In this document: piece by piece, positions 60,988 to 61,536 of the stretch | Position numbering within the stretch: position 1 is the first letter of the stretch | Layout: each line of letters opens with the position of its first letter | Source of the DNA: Oscillospiraceae bacterium | GTDB taxonomy: Bacteria; Bacillota; Clostridia; Oscillospirales; JAAYXM01 | Assembly (NCBI GenBank): GCA_017559985.1 | Contig: JAFYPW010000017.1 | Span: 1-61,536 of the forward strand | DNA: 61,536 nucleotides | Direction: 5' to 3' | Notes under the pieces: generated by a model | What the model was told of the DNA's origin: nothing | Database searches by the model: none | Seen by the model: the letters and a program-made list of their open reading frames with translations, nothing else | Position numbers and translations under genes: made by a program

Positions 60988-61536
60988 ATGAATAATGCAC
61001 GAACTGACCTTGCTGTTGAAGCGCGCGAAGTGTGGCAGGAAAGTGCTGCCGAAAATACGGCTTTAAAGGGCGTCTGGGCGCGCGAAATAGATATAGACGG
61101 CTTTACCGTCTCCCGCGTCAAAATCCTCGACGAGGACGGTTCAAAGGCTCTTGGAAAGCCGTGTGGCTCTTACACAACAATTGAGCTTGGCGGTGCTTCC
61201 CGTCGCGATGCCGCCTCATTCCAAAAAGCCGTGTCGGCAATTTCAGGGGAGCTTTCCGAAATGCTTCCGAAAACACGCGGCACTGTCCTCATAGTAGGGC
61301 TTGGAAACGAGGGGATAACGCCCGATGCCGTCGGTGCAAGCACGGTTTCACACATTATGGTAACGCGACACCTTGTCGAACAGTTTCCGCAGGATTTCGG
61401 TTCTCTGCGCGCTGTATCTGCTGTTGCTCCTGGTGTGCTCGGGATGACGGGTGTTGAGAGCGGAGAGATTATCCGCGGCATTATAGAACACATAAAGCCC
61501 GATTTTGTAATCGTTATAGATGCACTTGCCTCAATG
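60988..61536 (+). CDS. gpr: Germination protease GPR (5' part, cut by window end)
   Basis: 183 codons present, no stop before the window edge. The start is ATG 60988 with GGGGTGG upstream. NARTDLAVEAREVWQ is the conserved prosequence/N-terminal region. VLIVGLGNEGITPDAVGAST and VSAVAPGVLGMTGVESGEII are core GPR motifs. The enzyme degrades small acid-soluble spore proteins on germination, so the organism belongs to a spore-forming lineage. A forespore sigma-G promoter is expected upstream, but I could not identify one with confidence. Confidence 0.93.
   Translation, partial: MNNARTDLAVEAREVWQESAAENTALKGVWAREIDIDGFTVSRVKILDEDGSKALGKPCGSYTTIELGGASRRDAASFQKAVSAISGELSEMLPKTRGTVLIVGLGNEGITPDAVGASTVSHIMVTRHLVEQFPQDFGSLRAVSAVAPGVLGMTGVESGEIIRGIIEHIKPDFVIVIDALASM

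Noticed and set aside
1..61536. CRISPR array, insertion sequence or prophage genes
   Set aside because: No regularly spaced repeats, transposase, integrase or phage structural genes were seen in the window.

Overview
The window comes from a spore-forming Clostridia-type Bacillota chromosome of moderate GC. The evidence is: an intact start of the germination protease gene gpr; the large Gram-positive type of SRP RNA; TrmFO, WalRK with YycH/YycI, YlxR/YlxQ, CinA, DprA and FtsEX with an M23 hydrolase; strong Shine-Dalgarno sites; and frequent GTG and TTG starts. Nearly all genes lie on the minus strand. I cannot name a genus. TAG is an ordinary stop here, since infB and yycH end with it.

Layout from left to right, with most transcription running right to left. 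Positions 1-2.9 kb hold the 5' end of a tRNA-Leu, recR, ybaB, dnaX and the SRP RNA. Positions 2.9-5.3 kb hold asnA and a glnA interrupted by an in-frame amber codon. Positions 5.3-16.4 kb form one long unit starting from a consensus promoter: greA, lysS, a membrane protein, an SPOUT methyltransferase, dprA, topA, trmFO, plsX, rnc and an Elp3-like radical SAM gene. Positions 16.4-22.5 kb carry an unknown gene, an S41 protease, an M23 hydrolase, ftsX, ftsE and a PucR-type regulator. Positions 22.5-30.3 kb are the classical rimP-nusA-ylxR-ylxQ-infB-rbfA-nrnA-truB-ribF operon, with rbfA and nrnA fused into one gene. Positions 30.3-35.4 kb carry a second S41 protease, a DUF1934 gene, murI, ddl, a small plus-strand unknown and a haemolysin-III-type membrane protein. 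Positions 35.4-47.6 kb combine pgm, rlmH, yycJ and murA with the unit thiI-cinA-nudix-walR-walK-yycH-yycI. Positions 47.6-49.5 kb hold a PLP lyase and an F420-ligase-like gene.

The most unusual locus is 49.6-55.0 kb, an Rnf-type operon (C-D-G-E-A). It has no rnfB: a 57-residue single-pass membrane protein sits in that slot, followed by a DUF4015-like putative glycoside hydrolase. Several conserved cofactor residues are also gone. Both intramembrane Cys are missing from RnfA and one of two from RnfE. The flavin-linked Thr is missing from RnfG, and the GGAGFPT-type loop is missing from RnfC. All frames are intact. It looks like a divergent Rnf family with much of its usual redox path removed, not a simple pseudogene cluster.

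Positions 55.1-61.5 kb hold upp, dfrA and thyA, then an apparently AT-richer two-gene polysaccharide-type cassette (FrhB-like protein and pyruvyl transferase) that starts from a near-copy of the thyA promoter/RBS region. After it come an HTH gene, a SLOG gene, tRNA-Val, rpsT and the start of gpr.
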